Shown in pieces: positions 23,187 through 32,725 of a stretch of DNA of 37,797 nucleotides (positions are counted from its first letter, which is position 1; each line of letters begins with the position of its first letter). The position numbers and the translations under genes were made by a program. The stretch comes from Blautia wexlerae (GTDB lineage Bacteria; Bacillota; Clostridia; Lachnospirales; Lachnospiraceae), in NCBI RefSeq assembly GCF_013300825.1, contig NZ_JAAIMY010000029.1:1-37797 (forward strand), written 5' to 3'. The notes below the pieces were generated by a model. It was not told where the DNA came from. It worked only from the letters and a program-made list of their open reading frames with translations, and did not search any database.

Positions 23187-24221
23187 TTACAGCATCAGAT
23201 AAACAGACCCAAGTATCAGGGATGGCAGGATATACAGAATCGTATATCCCATACAGCGTATGCTTCGCGTTTTCCACAGGGTAAGCAAAGCATATACGGC
23301 GATAACAATCGGTGCAAGCATGATGCCCATGGAAGACACATGGCATGCCGCCATACTTGCAAAAATCATCAGGAACCGCGAATACCCCACCTGTTCTTTC
23401 AACATGATCTCAAATCCCAGATACATCAGAAACGGAAGGATCACAGATGCCAGAACTGCTTTTCCCTGCCAGATGCGCACCAGCTGGAAATTTCCCGCCG
23501 TATAGACAGAGAAACCCGAAAACCAGATCAAAACCGCACAAAAAAGCAGAAAAATGCCCTGTTCCCTTTTTTTCTCAGGAAAAAACATCTTTCCAAACTG
23601 ATGATATACCAGATATGCAGCAGCAAAAAACACTGCAGGATAGACGGTATGTGCCAGCACTGCAGGGTGCATCCCGCCGCTCAGTCTGCTGAATATGGCA
23701 AGCAGCACAGGAAAGGGAGATAACACATAACGCTTCGGCAGAATTCTGTATTCCACTCCCGAATAGGGATTATACTGAAATACAGAATCTGTCTGTACAG
23801 AAGTTGTGGCTGTAGCCACATAGAAGGAATCATCCGCATCCATATGCGCATACACAGCCGCAATAAAAATCTGTATAAAGATCGCTGCCACAGCAATCCA
23901 CATCCAGGCAGATACCTGCGGCAGTTCTCTTTTTATCCTGACAATATGCATCTCTCTGTCAATATTCAGTTTCCACAGACCATAAAGTGCAAAAACACTC
24001 ATGATCACAGCAAAAACCACTGTTACAAAATGCAGGGACATTTTTCTGTATATCGCAGGCAGGATCAGAATCTCTGCAAGCGCAAACATAAACATAATTC
24101 CTGCCAGAAAACACTCTCCCAGTGTGTAATCCTTTTTTTTCCGTACCCAGGTTACTCCGGCAAATGCAGGTATCAGGACCATCCAGATACCTGCAAGAAC
24201 CAGTTTTATCAACGTATGCAT
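23187..24221 (-). CDS. Polytopic membrane protein, DUF6077-like
   Basis: 344 residues with eight or nine hydrophobic helices and one conserved-looking extracytoplasmic loop, AHMDADDSFYVATATTSVQ followed by FQYNPYSGVEYRILPKRYVL. The acidic DADD in this position recalls GT-C glycosyltransferase-like membrane proteins, and I believe the family is the uncharacterised DUF6077 group of Lachnospiraceae, from memory only. The ATG lies one base after the stop of the molybdenum hydroxylase large subunit, so translation is coupled. Why a glycosyltransferase-like protein would be in this operon is unclear. Confidence 0.6.
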   Translation of the reverse strand: MHTLIKLVLAGIWMVLIPAFAGVTWVRKKKDYTLGECFLAGIMFMFALAEILILPAIYRKMSLHFVTVVFAVIMSVFALYGLWKLNIDREMHIVRIKRELPQVSAWMWIAVAAIFIQIFIAAVYAHMDADDSFYVATATTSVQTDSVFQYNPYSGVEYRILPKRYVLSPFPVLLAIFSRLSGGMHPAVLAHTVYPAVFFAAAYLVYHQFGKMFFPEKKREQGIFLLFCAVLIWFSGFSVYTAGNFQLVRIWQGKAVLASVILPFLMYLGFEIMLKEQVGYSRFLMIFASMAACHVSSMGIMLAPIVIAVYALLTLWKTRSIRCMGYTILYILPSLILGSVYLML

Positions 24222-24222
24222 C

Positions 24223-26616
24223 CTACTGCTCCGATTTATTCTTCAGGATTCCCATTGCAATCTTCTCAGGAGTCATGGGAAGCTCTGTCAGACGTACACC
24301 TGTGGCATTATAAATTGCCTCAGCCAGTGCCGGGCATGGAGTATCAATTACAAGCTCTCCGATAGACTTGGCACCAAACGGGCCACTCTTTTCGTAGCTG
24401 CTCTCGAAAGCCACGCGGATGTTTCCGATATCCTGTCTGGTCGGGATCTTATACTGCATGAAAGAGTTATTGCGGACTTTACCCTTATCCGTATACTGTA
24501 TATCTTCTGAAAGAGCCATGCCGATTCCCTGTGCGATACCGCCCTCAGTCTGTACACGCGCAAGGTTCGGGTTGATCGGTGTACCGCAGTCTACAACTGC
24601 TACATAGTCAAGCACTTCAACACTTCCTGTCTCTGTATCTACCTCTACTTCTGCCATACCGACCATGAACGGAGGCGGTGAAAGAGGTGAGGAATGCTGT
24701 TTCACAACCTGGAGTTCTATATTATTGAAGAAAGTGCCCTTTAATGCAATATCTTTTAGCGAAACTTTCTTCTGGGCACCTTCAGAACTGATGGCATCCA
24801 TATCAACACGATAGCCCTCTTCTGCATCTGTCATATGGCCTGCTGCATTTTTGTCTGCCCCATCGCTTATGTCAATGGTCTCATCATAGAATACACAGGA
24901 ACCGTCAAAATCAACTTTTCTCTCATCTACTTCCATCATCTCTGCGCCAAGCTTACAGATTTTTTTCTTCAGCTCCTCGCAGGCTTTCATAACCGCCACA
25001 CCGGTGGTATAGGTTGTGGCAGAAGCATAAGAACCGGAATCATAAGGAGAAATATCTGTATCCACACTGAATACTACAATGTTATCCATTGGTGTGTTCA
25101 GACAGTCTGCAGCAATCTGTGCCATAATAGTATCACAGCCTGTACCCATGTCTGTACATCCAAGTGCCAGTGTATAGGAACCATCCTCATTCAGCTTAAT
25201 GTCTGCTCCGCCTACGTCAACACCTGCAATAGAGGAACCCTGCATAGCCATGGCAACACCTACGCCGCGGACTTTGCCATTTCCCATATCTCTGCATGGA
25301 TATTTGGAATCCCAGTCCATCATCTCTTTGGCGCGTGCCATACAGCGGTCCATGGAACAGCTCTGTGCATAAGGAACATCCGGATATCCGGGAAGAGGTC
25401 CGCCCTCTACAGGCATGTTCAGCTCTTTTACCCTGACAGGATCCATTCCCATCTTATGTGCCAGTTCATTTACTGCAGATTCCACTGCGAAAATACCCTG
25501 GGTGGCACCATAACCACGGTATGCACCTGCCGCCTGCACATTTGTATAGACAACATCAAAAGCAAACTTATAGGCTTCTGTATGTCTGTAAAGACCGATT
25601 GATTTATGTCCGCTGAGTCCTACTGTTGTGGAGCTGTGCTCTCCGTATGCCCCGGTATTGGATAAGGTATAGACATCAATTGCCTTGATGATACCATTCT
25701 CATCAGCACCTGCACGTACTGTGATCTCCATCTCATGGCGCGGAGAAGAGCAGATCATGGACTCATATCTGGAAAATATCATCTTGGACGGACGGCCTGT
25801 TTTCCAGGTAACGATTGCAGGATAAATCTCGCTGACAGAGGTCTGTTTTGCACCAAATCCACCGCCGATCCTTGGCTTGATCACACGTACTTTGGAAGCC
25901 GGAATGTCCAGTGCCCTTCCGACGATTCTCCGTACATGGAACGGAATCTGTGTGGAGGACAGAACAATCAGTCTGCCGAAATGATCCATATAGCAGGCTG
26001 TGCGGAAGGTCTCCATCATTGTCTGCTGATTTGCTTTTGTATGATATGTGCGCTCTATGGTGTATTTACATTTTGCCAGAACTTCATCTACGTTCCCATG
26101 CTCTTCTACTGCAGATGCACATAAATTTCTCTTATTGTCTCCACCAAGAGGAATTTTTAACTTCCAGTCGTCCTCCGGATGAACCAGAATCGGATTATCC
26201 TTTGCCTTGTGGATATCAAGAACCGGTGCTTCCACACGGTAATCCACACGGATTCTCTTTAAAGCTTTATCTACTGCCGCTTCTGTCTCACCTGCTACAA
26301 TGGCTACTGCATCTCCCACAAAACGTACATGGCGGTCAAGGATCAGTCTGTCGTCCGGACTCATCTCCGGTGCAGTCTGGCCTGCAAGGGTAAAACGTTT
26401 CTGAGGCACATCTTTATAGGTAAGGATACATGCAATGCCTGCCACCTTCTCGGCAGTACCGGTCTTAATATCTTCTACCCATGCATTGGCATGAGGACTT
26501 CTTAATATTTTGACGATCAGGCAGTCCTTTGGTGCCAGATCATCTGTGTAGACAGGTTTTCCTGTTACCAGTGACATTGCATCTGTTTTTCGTACAGGTT
26601 GATTTACATATTTCAT
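24223..26616 (-). CDS. Molybdenum hydroxylase, molybdopterin-binding catalytic subunit (xanthine dehydrogenase family)
   Basis: Catalytic subunit of a xanthine-oxidase-family enzyme, hydroxylating a heterocyclic or aldehyde substrate with water as oxygen source. 797 residues. The aldehyde oxidase/xanthine dehydrogenase a/b hammerhead domain is at 15-120, then the molybdopterin-binding domains: GGGFGAKQT (about 252-260), GAYRGYGATQG (about 351), GSYASATTYTTG, and the active-site Glu in GAKSIGELVIDTPCPA near 755. The substrate (purine, nicotinate or other) cannot be set from motifs alone. ATG has AGGAGG upstream and follows the iron-sulfur subunit by two bases. No cofactor-synthesis gene is in the window. 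Confidence 0.92.
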   Translation of the reverse strand: MKYVNQPVRKTDAMSLVTGKPVYTDDLAPKDCLIVKILRSPHANAWVEDIKTGTAEKVAGIACILTYKDVPQKRFTLAGQTAPEMSPDDRLILDRHVRFVGDAVAIVAGETEAAVDKALKRIRVDYRVEAPVLDIHKAKDNPILVHPEDDWKLKIPLGGDNKRNLCASAVEEHGNVDEVLAKCKYTIERTYHTKANQQTMMETFRTACYMDHFGRLIVLSSTQIPFHVRRIVGRALDIPASKVRVIKPRIGGGFGAKQTSVSEIYPAIVTWKTGRPSKMIFSRYESMICSSPRHEMEITVRAGADENGIIKAIDVYTLSNTGAYGEHSSTTVGLSGHKSIGLYRHTEAYKFAFDVVYTNVQAAGAYRGYGATQGIFAVESAVNELAHKMGMDPVRVKELNMPVEGGPLPGYPDVPYAQSCSMDRCMARAKEMMDWDSKYPCRDMGNGKVRGVGVAMAMQGSSIAGVDVGGADIKLNEDGSYTLALGCTDMGTGCDTIMAQIAADCLNTPMDNIVVFSVDTDISPYDSGSYASATTYTTGVAVMKACEELKKKICKLGAEMMEVDERKVDFDGSCVFYDETIDISDGADKNAAGHMTDAEEGYRVDMDAISSEGAQKKVSLKDIALKGTFFNNIELQVVKQHSSPLSPPPFMVGMAEVEVDTETGSVEVLDYVAVVDCGTPINPNLARVQTEGGIAQGIGMALSEDIQYTDKGKVRNNSFMQYKIPTRQDIGNIRVAFESSYEKSGPFGAKSIGELVIDTPCPALAEAIYNATGVRLTELPMTPEKIAMGILKNKSEQ

Positions 26617-26618
26617 CT

Positions 26619-27086
26619 TTATGCTTCCTCCTGTGCTTTTTTATATTTCAGGAATTTCAGGATACTCGTTGTCTGGGAAACAAAGCCGGAACATCTGCAC
26701 AGATTTCCTGCAAGATATTCTTTGATCTGATCCTCTGTAGGATCTTTGAGTTCATTCAGCATTGCAAATACATTCATGATAAATCCCGGATTGCAGAAGC
26801 CGCACTGCTCGGCACCCTCATTCGCCAGAAAGCTTCCAAACTCCTGCGCCTCTCTCTGCATTCCTTCCAATGTGACGATTTTCTTTCCCTCAATGCGGGC
26901 AGCAAGTGTGCTGCAGGAAAGCACCGGACGGCCATCCATGAGAACTGTGCAAAGGCCGCAGTTTGCAGTTTCGCAGCCTCTCTTTACGCTGAAGCACCCC
27001 TGTTCTCTTAAGAAATCAATGAGCAGTGTATCCGGGTAGATCTCTGCATGGCGGTTTACTCCGTTAAGCCAGAAATTAATATTCAT
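26619..27086 (-). CDS. Molybdenum hydroxylase, [2Fe-2S] subunit
   Basis: 155 residues with both clusters of the family: a plant-ferredoxin type site (GCETANCGLCTVLMDGRPVLSC split as CxxxxCxxC and C) in the N-terminal half and the C-terminal CGFC ... CRC site (AEQCGFCNPGFIM, AGNLCRCSGF). It passes electrons from the molybdenum centre to the FAD subunit. The start overlaps the end of the FAD subunit gene by 11 bases, with GGAGG upstream, so the two are translationally coupled. Confidence 0.93.
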   Translation of the reverse strand: MNINFWLNGVNRHAEIYPDTLLIDFLREQGCFSVKRGCETANCGLCTVLMDGRPVLSCSTLAARIEGKKIVTLEGMQREAQEFGSFLANEGAEQCGFCNPGFIMNVFAMLNELKDPTEDQIKEYLAGNLCRCSGFVSQTTSILKFLKYKKAQEEA

Positions 27087-27894
27087 TCTTCATCCCTCCT
27101 ACTGCTTCCCAGGCTCTTCTTGTCAGTACTTTTACAAGAAGGGTTCTGTATTCCTTTGATCCACGCATATTGCCTGATGTGGGAACATTCTCAGATGCAT
27201 ATTCCGCAAAAGCTTCAATGGCCTCTTCCTTCTGCTTCTTTGTCATGTTCCTGAAGTTTTTCAGAATCTGTTTTTTATCCTCTACGACCATAGCACGTGC
27301 AGGTCTTGCCCCGATTACTGTTCTCGCCTCATCTCCGATCACAGAAGCTGTGCAGGTCAGCACCGGGAAATCTGTTTTCGTGTTTCGTTGGCTTAAATAG
27401 CAGGCGAGAAGCGGCTCTTTGCGGACGATGATATTCACAAGGATATCATTGTCCTTCTTCATATTTACAAATTCAGTCAGTGGAATACGGCCTGCATCAT
27501 ATAATTCTACCCATGTATCCATTCCCAGGAACATAGTCAGAACATCTGAGAAACCATATCTTCCATAAATGCTTCCTCCTACAGTGGCACAGTTTCGAAA
27601 CTGTACGCCTACAATGTGGCATAGGCTTTCTTTCATAGCCCCATGTGTATAGGTATTCAGAGCTTCATTGGTCTCCAGATCGCGAAGCGGAGTCATACAG
27701 CCGATGATAAATTCATCGTCATTCTCCAAAATCGTGTCCAGCCCCAGACCGGAAAGATCAATCGCTGTGGATATCGCTCTGTTGCCCATTTTCATCCAGA
27801 CCATTCCCCCAAGAATACGGGCTGTTTTCTTCTGGTTCAGTTCATAGGCTTCTGCCAGACTGTTTACCTTTACATAGCTTTTGATTTTCAGCAT
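27076..27894 (-). CDS. Molybdenum hydroxylase, FAD-binding subunit
   Basis: 272 residues of the CO-dehydrogenase/xanthine dehydrogenase FAD-subunit type. Visible features: ILGGMVWMKMGNR (FAD loop near 28-40), DLSGLGLDTI, IGCMTPLRDLE, and the FAD-contacting CATVGGSIYGRYGFSD near 107-122, then the C-terminal domain. It hands electrons to NAD+ or another acceptor. First gene of the six-gene run; AAAGGGA precedes the ATG at 27894. The promoter must lie in 27895-28400. Confidence 0.9.
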   Translation of the reverse strand: MLKIKSYVKVNSLAEAYELNQKKTARILGGMVWMKMGNRAISTAIDLSGLGLDTILENDDEFIIGCMTPLRDLETNEALNTYTHGAMKESLCHIVGVQFRNCATVGGSIYGRYGFSDVLTMFLGMDTWVELYDAGRIPLTEFVNMKKDNDILVNIIVRKEPLLACYLSQRNTKTDFPVLTCTASVIGDEARTVIGARPARAMVVEDKKQILKNFRNMTKKQKEEAIEAFAEYASENVPTSGNMRGSKEYRTLLVKVLTRRAWEAVGGMKNEY

Positions 27895-28407
27895 TATGTA
27901 TCGTATCCCTTTCTTCCATACTTTTGTATCTCTTGTAATATTTTAAACATATGACAATTCCATAAAATAATGCGGTCAAAACAGTTCAGCAGGATTTCAC
28001 ACTCTGAGTGACCGGATTGTCTGCAATATTTTATAAAATCACTATAATCTGTCTTCAGACAGCCAATTTAATATAATACCATAACTTAAAGAAAAAATCT
28101 ATAAATATCCTCTATTTCATAAATAAATTTGTTCCTGTCTATTCTTTAATCTGGTAACATAATCTTTTACCGGTGCCTTCCGACTCTACAGCGTCCCTCT
28201 CAAGTGTGCTTATTTATGAGGATTGCCATAAACATTACTGTAATTTTAGCATATGACAGACAAAAGTGTCTATTGATAAAAATATCCAAAATACATCAGG
28301 AAAATCAGCATGTATGACGAACGCAAAACTTTTTGTGCATTATATATAAGTATTGCTGTAATATTTTTAGTTTTTTATATATTTTACTGGATTTTTTCTG
28401 ATATTAG
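27895..28407. other. Divergent intergenic region, no gene seen
   Basis: A+T-rich, about 500 bases between the molybdenum hydroxylase run (minus) and the kinase-like gene (plus). I see small inverted repeats (GTCTGAAGAC near 28052, AGACAAAAGTGTCT near 28257), but no purine, molybdenum-cofactor or other riboswitch that I can recognise and no promoter with good boxes for the minus strand. Confidence 0.4.
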
Positions 28408-28416
28408 TGTTATAAT
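28408..28416 (+). promoter_or_regulatory. Extended -10 promoter of the kinase-like gene
   Basis: TGT followed by TATAAT at 28411-28416 forms an extended -10 element. The -35 is poor, which is usual for this promoter class. The start of transcription would be near 28423. Confidence 0.5.
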
Positions 28417-28422
28417 ATCCAC

Positions 28423-28572
28423 AAATAAAGGACTTGTTACTGTTAATACAGATAACTGGTATGAATCGTTTAAATTAACAGTCTGATCTGTGCCAGAACT
28501 GTGATTGCGAACGAAACGAACAGTAACCTGACATCAGCCAGTAACAGGGATGTCCTAAAGGAGGGTTTGATT
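28423..28572 (+). other. Structured 5' leader candidate
   Basis: The 150-base leader begins GGACTTGTTACTG (about 28430) and ends CAGTAACAGGGATGTCC (28541-28557), whose outer and inner parts pair (GGAC/GTCC, GTTACTG/CAGTAAC), closing a domain of about 125 bases directly before the ribosome binding site. A second copy of the inner arm (ACAGTAACCTG, about 28520) could compete. It matches no riboswitch I can name. Confidence 0.3.
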
Positions 28573-29160
28573 ATGAGTAAACGCGTGATTACAATAAACA
28601 GAATGCTCGGCAGTAATGGCCGTCTGATTGGCAAAACTCTGGCAGAAGAGCTTGGGTTTGCTTTTTATGACAAAGAGCTGATCGATATTGCAGCTCAGAA
28701 AGAGAATATTCCTTTTGATGTGCTTGCCAAAGTTGATGAGAAACGCGGCAACCAGTGGCGTTTTCCCATCGACCATGAACTTCAGATGGACAGTGACTTC
28801 CATTTTGTTCCCATGAATGATGTACTCTTTGACATCCAGCGCAAGATTATTCTGGATGCCGCAGAGAAAGAAGATTGCGTAATCGTCGGCAGATGTGCAA
28901 ATCACATCCTTGACAATAAGTGCCTGAGCGTATTTATCCATGCACCTTTTGATTATCGTGTGCAGACTGTCATCGAACGTACAGGCCGTGAAGAAAAGAG
29001 TGCTCAGAAACTGGTTAAAAAAGTGGATAAAGAACGGCGCACCTATTACGAATACTTTACAGATAAAAAGTGGAAAGATATTTCCCAGTATCATCTGGCA
29101 TTTGACAGCAGTAAATTTGAGCAGGATAAAATTGTCCAGATGATTAAGATGGCATTATAA
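28573..29160 (+). CDS. Cytidylate-kinase-like protein
   Basis: 195 residues from the chosen ATG, of the cytidylate kinase-like family (PF13189 type). It begins SKRVITINRMLGSNGRLIGKTLAEELGFAFYDKELIDIAA, with a P-loop-like segment (GSNGRLIGK), the family's NMP-binding-like region, a central DCVIVGRCANHIL, and an Arg/Lys-rich lid (RTGREEKSAQKLVKKVDKERR). The true substrate of this family is not established. The start at 28573 is preceded by AAAGGAGGG; an upstream in-frame ATG at 28501 lacks a site and lies inside the leader. A terminator follows. Confidence 0.8.
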   Translation: MSKRVITINRMLGSNGRLIGKTLAEELGFAFYDKELIDIAAQKENIPFDVLAKVDEKRGNQWRFPIDHELQMDSDFHFVPMNDVLFDIQRKIILDAAEKEDCVIVGRCANHILDNKCLSVFIHAPFDYRVQTVIERTGREEKSAQKLVKKVDKERRTYYEYFTDKKWKDISQYHLAFDSSKFEQDKIVQMIKMAL

Positions 29161-29215
29161 CAAACCCGCAGGGGACTTACCTGATTCGGTTAAACTGACA
29201 GGAATATAAGAATAG

Positions 29216-29284
29216 ACAGGTTCCTGTATATCGATTTTCTGTATAAAATACACAGAGATGAGATATACATGGAACCTGTTTTTT
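29216..29284 (+). terminator. Terminator of the kinase-like gene
   Basis: 29216-29224 pairs with 29271-29279 (ACAGGTTCC arms) and an inner GTATATC/GATATAC stem extends it; six T's follow. The remaining bases to 29379 show no gene. Confidence 0.75.
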
Positions 29285-29379
29285 CTGTATAAATCGCCAG
29301 ACGCCTTTCACGAGCTTCCTTTTTTTGAAAAATACTCTTTCATATTTTCCTGCATGATTATTCCGGGCAGGATTCTTTC

Positions 29380-30480
29380 TTATTTATTTTCGTTCAGAAT
29401 ATACTGCTTCAGGAACTCATAGATCTGATTCTCTGTAGGAGGGCATCCGTTTACGTTATGTTCAAATTTGCAGGTACATGCACCTACACCCAGTGTTCCT
29501 GTTTTTGTGCGGTAACCCTGGCCAATGCAGATTTTCGTGTCAAGTTTCTCAAAAAGACCGTCATTCTTAAGCATCTCCAGTGCCGGGATCAGATAGCCAT
29601 AGCAGGCACTGCAGGATTCTACTTCTTCCACTGCATCCTGAAGTTCTACCACTTTCCTTGATTTCGGAAGTTCTTTGCGGGCATCTTCCTCACAGTAAAT
29701 GATGCGGACATTTTCCAGATCTGTACTTCCAACCCCAAGCTTCTCTGCCAGTTCAATATATGGCACATCCTTCGTTGTATAATGCATAACCTGACAGACA
29801 TAAGAATCGATCAGTACCGGATCCAGGCCTGCCCAGATACGGTTCATCACTACAGGATTTCCGCCATCCTCGAAATCCAGATCTCCGCAAATATTATCAA
29901 CTACAATAAAATCCTGATGGATTCCCGCATTCAGATGTGCGATCGGTTTATGCAGACCCATTGCATGGAAATGACGTTTCTCTGTATTGGGAATCAGTCC
30001 CTTCATATTCTTCAATGCACAGGTGATCTTTGTCTGGCAATGACCTTTCAATACCGGAACATTGATCAGAAAATCAACATCTGCCACACGTTCGCAGACG
30101 TTTAATTTCATCCCTCTGCAATCTCTTTCAACTCCCTTATCCTTCTGCATATCCCAGAATGGCACCTGATATTTCTCCGTAAGATCACGATATCCGCATA
30201 CTTCGTACGCTTCTGTGGTCTTATCTCCCACCCAGGAACCCTCCAGAATGGCAATATTTCTGTATCCGTTCTCCTGCAGATATTCAATGATCCCTGCCAC
30301 AATCTCCGGATGCGTGGTAGCCCCCCAGGAAGCTTCGGATGGCGAGACAAGATTGGGTTTGATACCAATCTGCCTCTCTCTGTCTACGATCATAGATGCC
30401 AGATTACACTGTGCCAGAAGTTCCTTTGTCATTTCCTTGTAATCTGTTCCGCTCTTTATATAAATTTCGTTTTTGTTCAT
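29380..30480 (-). CDS. DUF362-domain protein with cysteine clusters
   Basis: 366 residues matching DUF362: GIKPNLVSPSEASWGATTHP, AILEGSWVGD, DFLINVPVLKGHCQTKITCALKNMKGLIPN and a DPVLIDSY segment near 225. The C-terminal third has CSACYGYL and GACTCKFEHNVNGCPP, a set of cysteines that could hold an iron-sulfur cluster, although the spacing is not that of a standard 2[4Fe-4S] ferredoxin. No signal peptide. DUF362 proteins are common in anaerobes and mostly uncharacterised. It begins 21 bases after the LRR-CAP gene with AAGGA upstream, so it may share that transcript. Confidence 0.8.
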   Translation of the reverse strand: MNKNEIYIKSGTDYKEMTKELLAQCNLASMIVDRERQIGIKPNLVSPSEASWGATTHPEIVAGIIEYLQENGYRNIAILEGSWVGDKTTEAYEVCGYRDLTEKYQVPFWDMQKDKGVERDCRGMKLNVCERVADVDFLINVPVLKGHCQTKITCALKNMKGLIPNTEKRHFHAMGLHKPIAHLNAGIHQDFIVVDNICGDLDFEDGGNPVVMNRIWAGLDPVLIDSYVCQVMHYTTKDVPYIELAEKLGVGSTDLENVRIIYCEEDARKELPKSRKVVELQDAVEEVESCSACYGYLIPALEMLKNDGLFEKLDTKICIGQGYRTKTGTLGVGACTCKFEHNVNGCPPTENQIYEFLKQYILNENK

Positions 30481-30501
30481 TAGCTGTTCCTTTTATTTAT
30501 C

Positions 30502-32682
30502 TTATTTTTGTTTTTTCCAATGTGCATACAGCGTCTGATTCCTGGATATTTTGGTAGAGGTACTGACCTTTTTCCCTTTAGTTCGAGCAGTATACCATCC
30601 TTTAAAGGTGTAACCCCATCTAAATGGCACAGGAAGCTTTCCGATTTTAAAATTCTTATAGATTTTTTTTGATCCCTGATCGACCCATCCGCCATTTGGA
30701 TTAAAAGTAACCTTCAGCTGAGGAGTAGATGCTTTGATCACCTGTACTTTTTTCTGAACCGCAGTTGCAGGATTTCCTCCAAAACTCATGGTAATAGTCG
30801 CTGTCCCCACACCGATCGCAGTCAGGACTCCGTTTTTGATGGTGCAGATTGACGGATTCGAGGATTTAAACTCTGCGCCGGAATTATTCAGCAGCAAAGA
30901 ATCGTCCCATCGTACCCTTACTTTTGCAGTCTGTCCTTTTTTTAATACAGTTTTGGAAATATACAGAGAAGCCTTATAATATTCCGGATCTTTTTTCACC
31001 AGCACAGTACGGCTGTTATTTCTGTCTGAATAGGACTTTCGAACTGCTTCAGTACTTAAATCCTCGCCAAAACACTGCACCCAATAATAAGCGTTATTGA
31101 GACATACACAGCCAATACCAATCGTCGTAAAACTTTTAGATAAAATATTGGCTCTGTGTCCTTCTGAATTCATCCATTGATTCATAACTCCCTCTGCTGT
31201 GGAAGAACCATAGGCGATATTCTCACCATACATCAGGGAATTGGCAGAAAAGCACTGGCTTCCACTCGGTCTGGTATGTGACCAGTATAATACGTTTTCG
31301 AATCCTCTGAGCATGGCAGTGTCAAGAAGGCTGGCGTCCATCTTCAGAGGCAATGCTCCCTGTTTGGCACGCTCTTTGTTTACCAGATCCAGAACCTTAA
31401 AAGCCTCACTGTATACCTCCCTGGCGCTGACATTTATTTTCGCACCGCAAATGTAACCGCCATCCTCTGTAGGAGTTAAGTTCGGATTTAAAATAGTAAC
31501 CTTCGTCCAGCTTTCAAAAGCATCTCCAATATCAGATACTGTCTTCGGTAAAATAATACTTTCAAGAGCAGAACAGCATGAAAATGCATAGTCCTTAATC
31601 GTGGTGACTCCATCCATAATTGTAACAGAAGTCAACGCTCTGTTATAATAGCAGCAACTGTCAGGAATTATGGCTGCGCCACCCATAAAGGTAATAGACT
31701 GTAAATTATCGCTGTAGCTGAAAGCATTATTTTCTAGGCTTTTCACAGTAGCAGGAACTGTGATTTTGGTCAGGCTTGTATTGGTAAAAGCGTCAGATGC
31801 AATTTTTGTTACACCTGCCGGAATGGTATATTCTCCCTGTCTGCCGGCAGGATACAAAACCATTGTTTTGCCTTTATCCGTATAGAGAATACCATCCACG
31901 GATTTGTACGTACCATTATCCGGCATTTCTATTGACTGCAGGCTCCATAATCCGTTAAAAGCAAGACTGCCCAGTTCTTTCACACTGGAAGGCAATATTA
32001 ATTTTGTGACACCAATACCATGAAAAGCATCATCACTGATCGTTGTTATCGAATTTCCAAGTTTCAGATCAACCAGAGACTTGTCATTGGCAAAAGTACT
32101 GTTTCCGATTGATGTAACAGAATCCGCTAATTCAGCTTTCTTTAAATTTCGCAGATCCATAAAAGCATTTTCTCCCAGAGCGGTTATTCCATCTTTTACA
32201 TATAATTCCTCAACTGTGGCTGCATATTGCTGCCATGGACATTTCTTTTCCTCTATGACTTCATTGGTAATCCAGTCACGCAGGGTATAATAATCATCAA
32301 TTGCACCCTTTCCCTCTATGGTAAGGACATGATGCTGTATAGTCCAGGTCGCATGTGCTCCACATGTACCGGTAAATACTTCATCAGGGTTTATCTCATC
32401 ATCGTCTTCATCAAACTCATCATCCCATTCATCATATCCTGCGGAGAAAGAATCCTCCTCGTTCTGTTCCTCCACTCCGGTCGAGAACTCTTCAGATGAC
32501 TCTTCCGGAACTGTCTTCTGTGTTTCCGGTTCTGTCAGATCTTCTGAGGCTTCCGGAATCTCTGTCTTTATCTCAATACCATCCGTAAAATCAGCACCAT
32601 AAGCGGCAGCAGGCTCAACAGTCATTGCCGCACAGAGCATCATAACCAAAATTTTATTCATCTGCATATGTTTGTTTTTCAT
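30502..32682 (-). CDS. Secreted multidomain surface protein: BspA-type leucine-rich repeats, CAP domain, Big2, InlB-type repeat
   Basis: 726 residues. Signal peptide 1-30; very acidic stretch 40-100; BspA/TpLRR-type repeats about 155-395 (ITALGENAFMDLRNLKKAEL, SIGNSTFANDKSLVDLKLGN and others); CAP/SCP domain about 422-540 with the cavity residues His469 (YWSHT), Glu487 (YGENIAYG), Glu507 and His509 (EGHRANIL); a Big2-like unit about 570-650; and a Listeria-Bacteroides repeat 655-726 (VTFNPNGGWV ... GYTFKGWYTA ... TLYAHWKK). It is exported and probably interacts with host or neighbour surfaces. No sortase signal. AAGGAG precedes the ATG; the DUF362 gene follows closely. Confidence 0.9.
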   Translation of the reverse strand: MKNKHMQMNKILVMMLCAAMTVEPAAAYGADFTDGIEIKTEIPEASEDLTEPETQKTVPEESSEEFSTGVEEQNEEDSFSAGYDEWDDEFDEDDDEINPDEVFTGTCGAHATWTIQHHVLTIEGKGAIDDYYTLRDWITNEVIEEKKCPWQQYAATVEELYVKDGITALGENAFMDLRNLKKAELADSVTSIGNSTFANDKSLVDLKLGNSITTISDDAFHGIGVTKLILPSSVKELGSLAFNGLWSLQSIEMPDNGTYKSVDGILYTDKGKTMVLYPAGRQGEYTIPAGVTKIASDAFTNTSLTKITVPATVKSLENNAFSYSDNLQSITFMGGAAIIPDSCCYYNRALTSVTIMDGVTTIKDYAFSCCSALESIILPKTVSDIGDAFESWTKVTILNPNLTPTEDGGYICGAKINVSAREVYSEAFKVLDLVNKERAKQGALPLKMDASLLDTAMLRGFENVLYWSHTRPSGSQCFSANSLMYGENIAYGSSTAEGVMNQWMNSEGHRANILSKSFTTIGIGCVCLNNAYYWVQCFGEDLSTEAVRKSYSDRNNSRTVLVKKDPEYYKASLYISKTVLKKGQTAKVRVRWDDSLLLNNSGAEFKSSNPSICTIKNGVLTAIGVGTATITMSFGGNPATAVQKKVQVIKASTPQLKVTFNPNGGWVDQGSKKIYKNFKIGKLPVPFRWGYTFKGWYTARTKGKKVSTSTKISRNQTLYAHWKKQK

Positions 32683-32725
32683 AGATTTTTCTCCTTCAGT
32701 TTAACAGTTTGTTTCCTTTTCCGGA

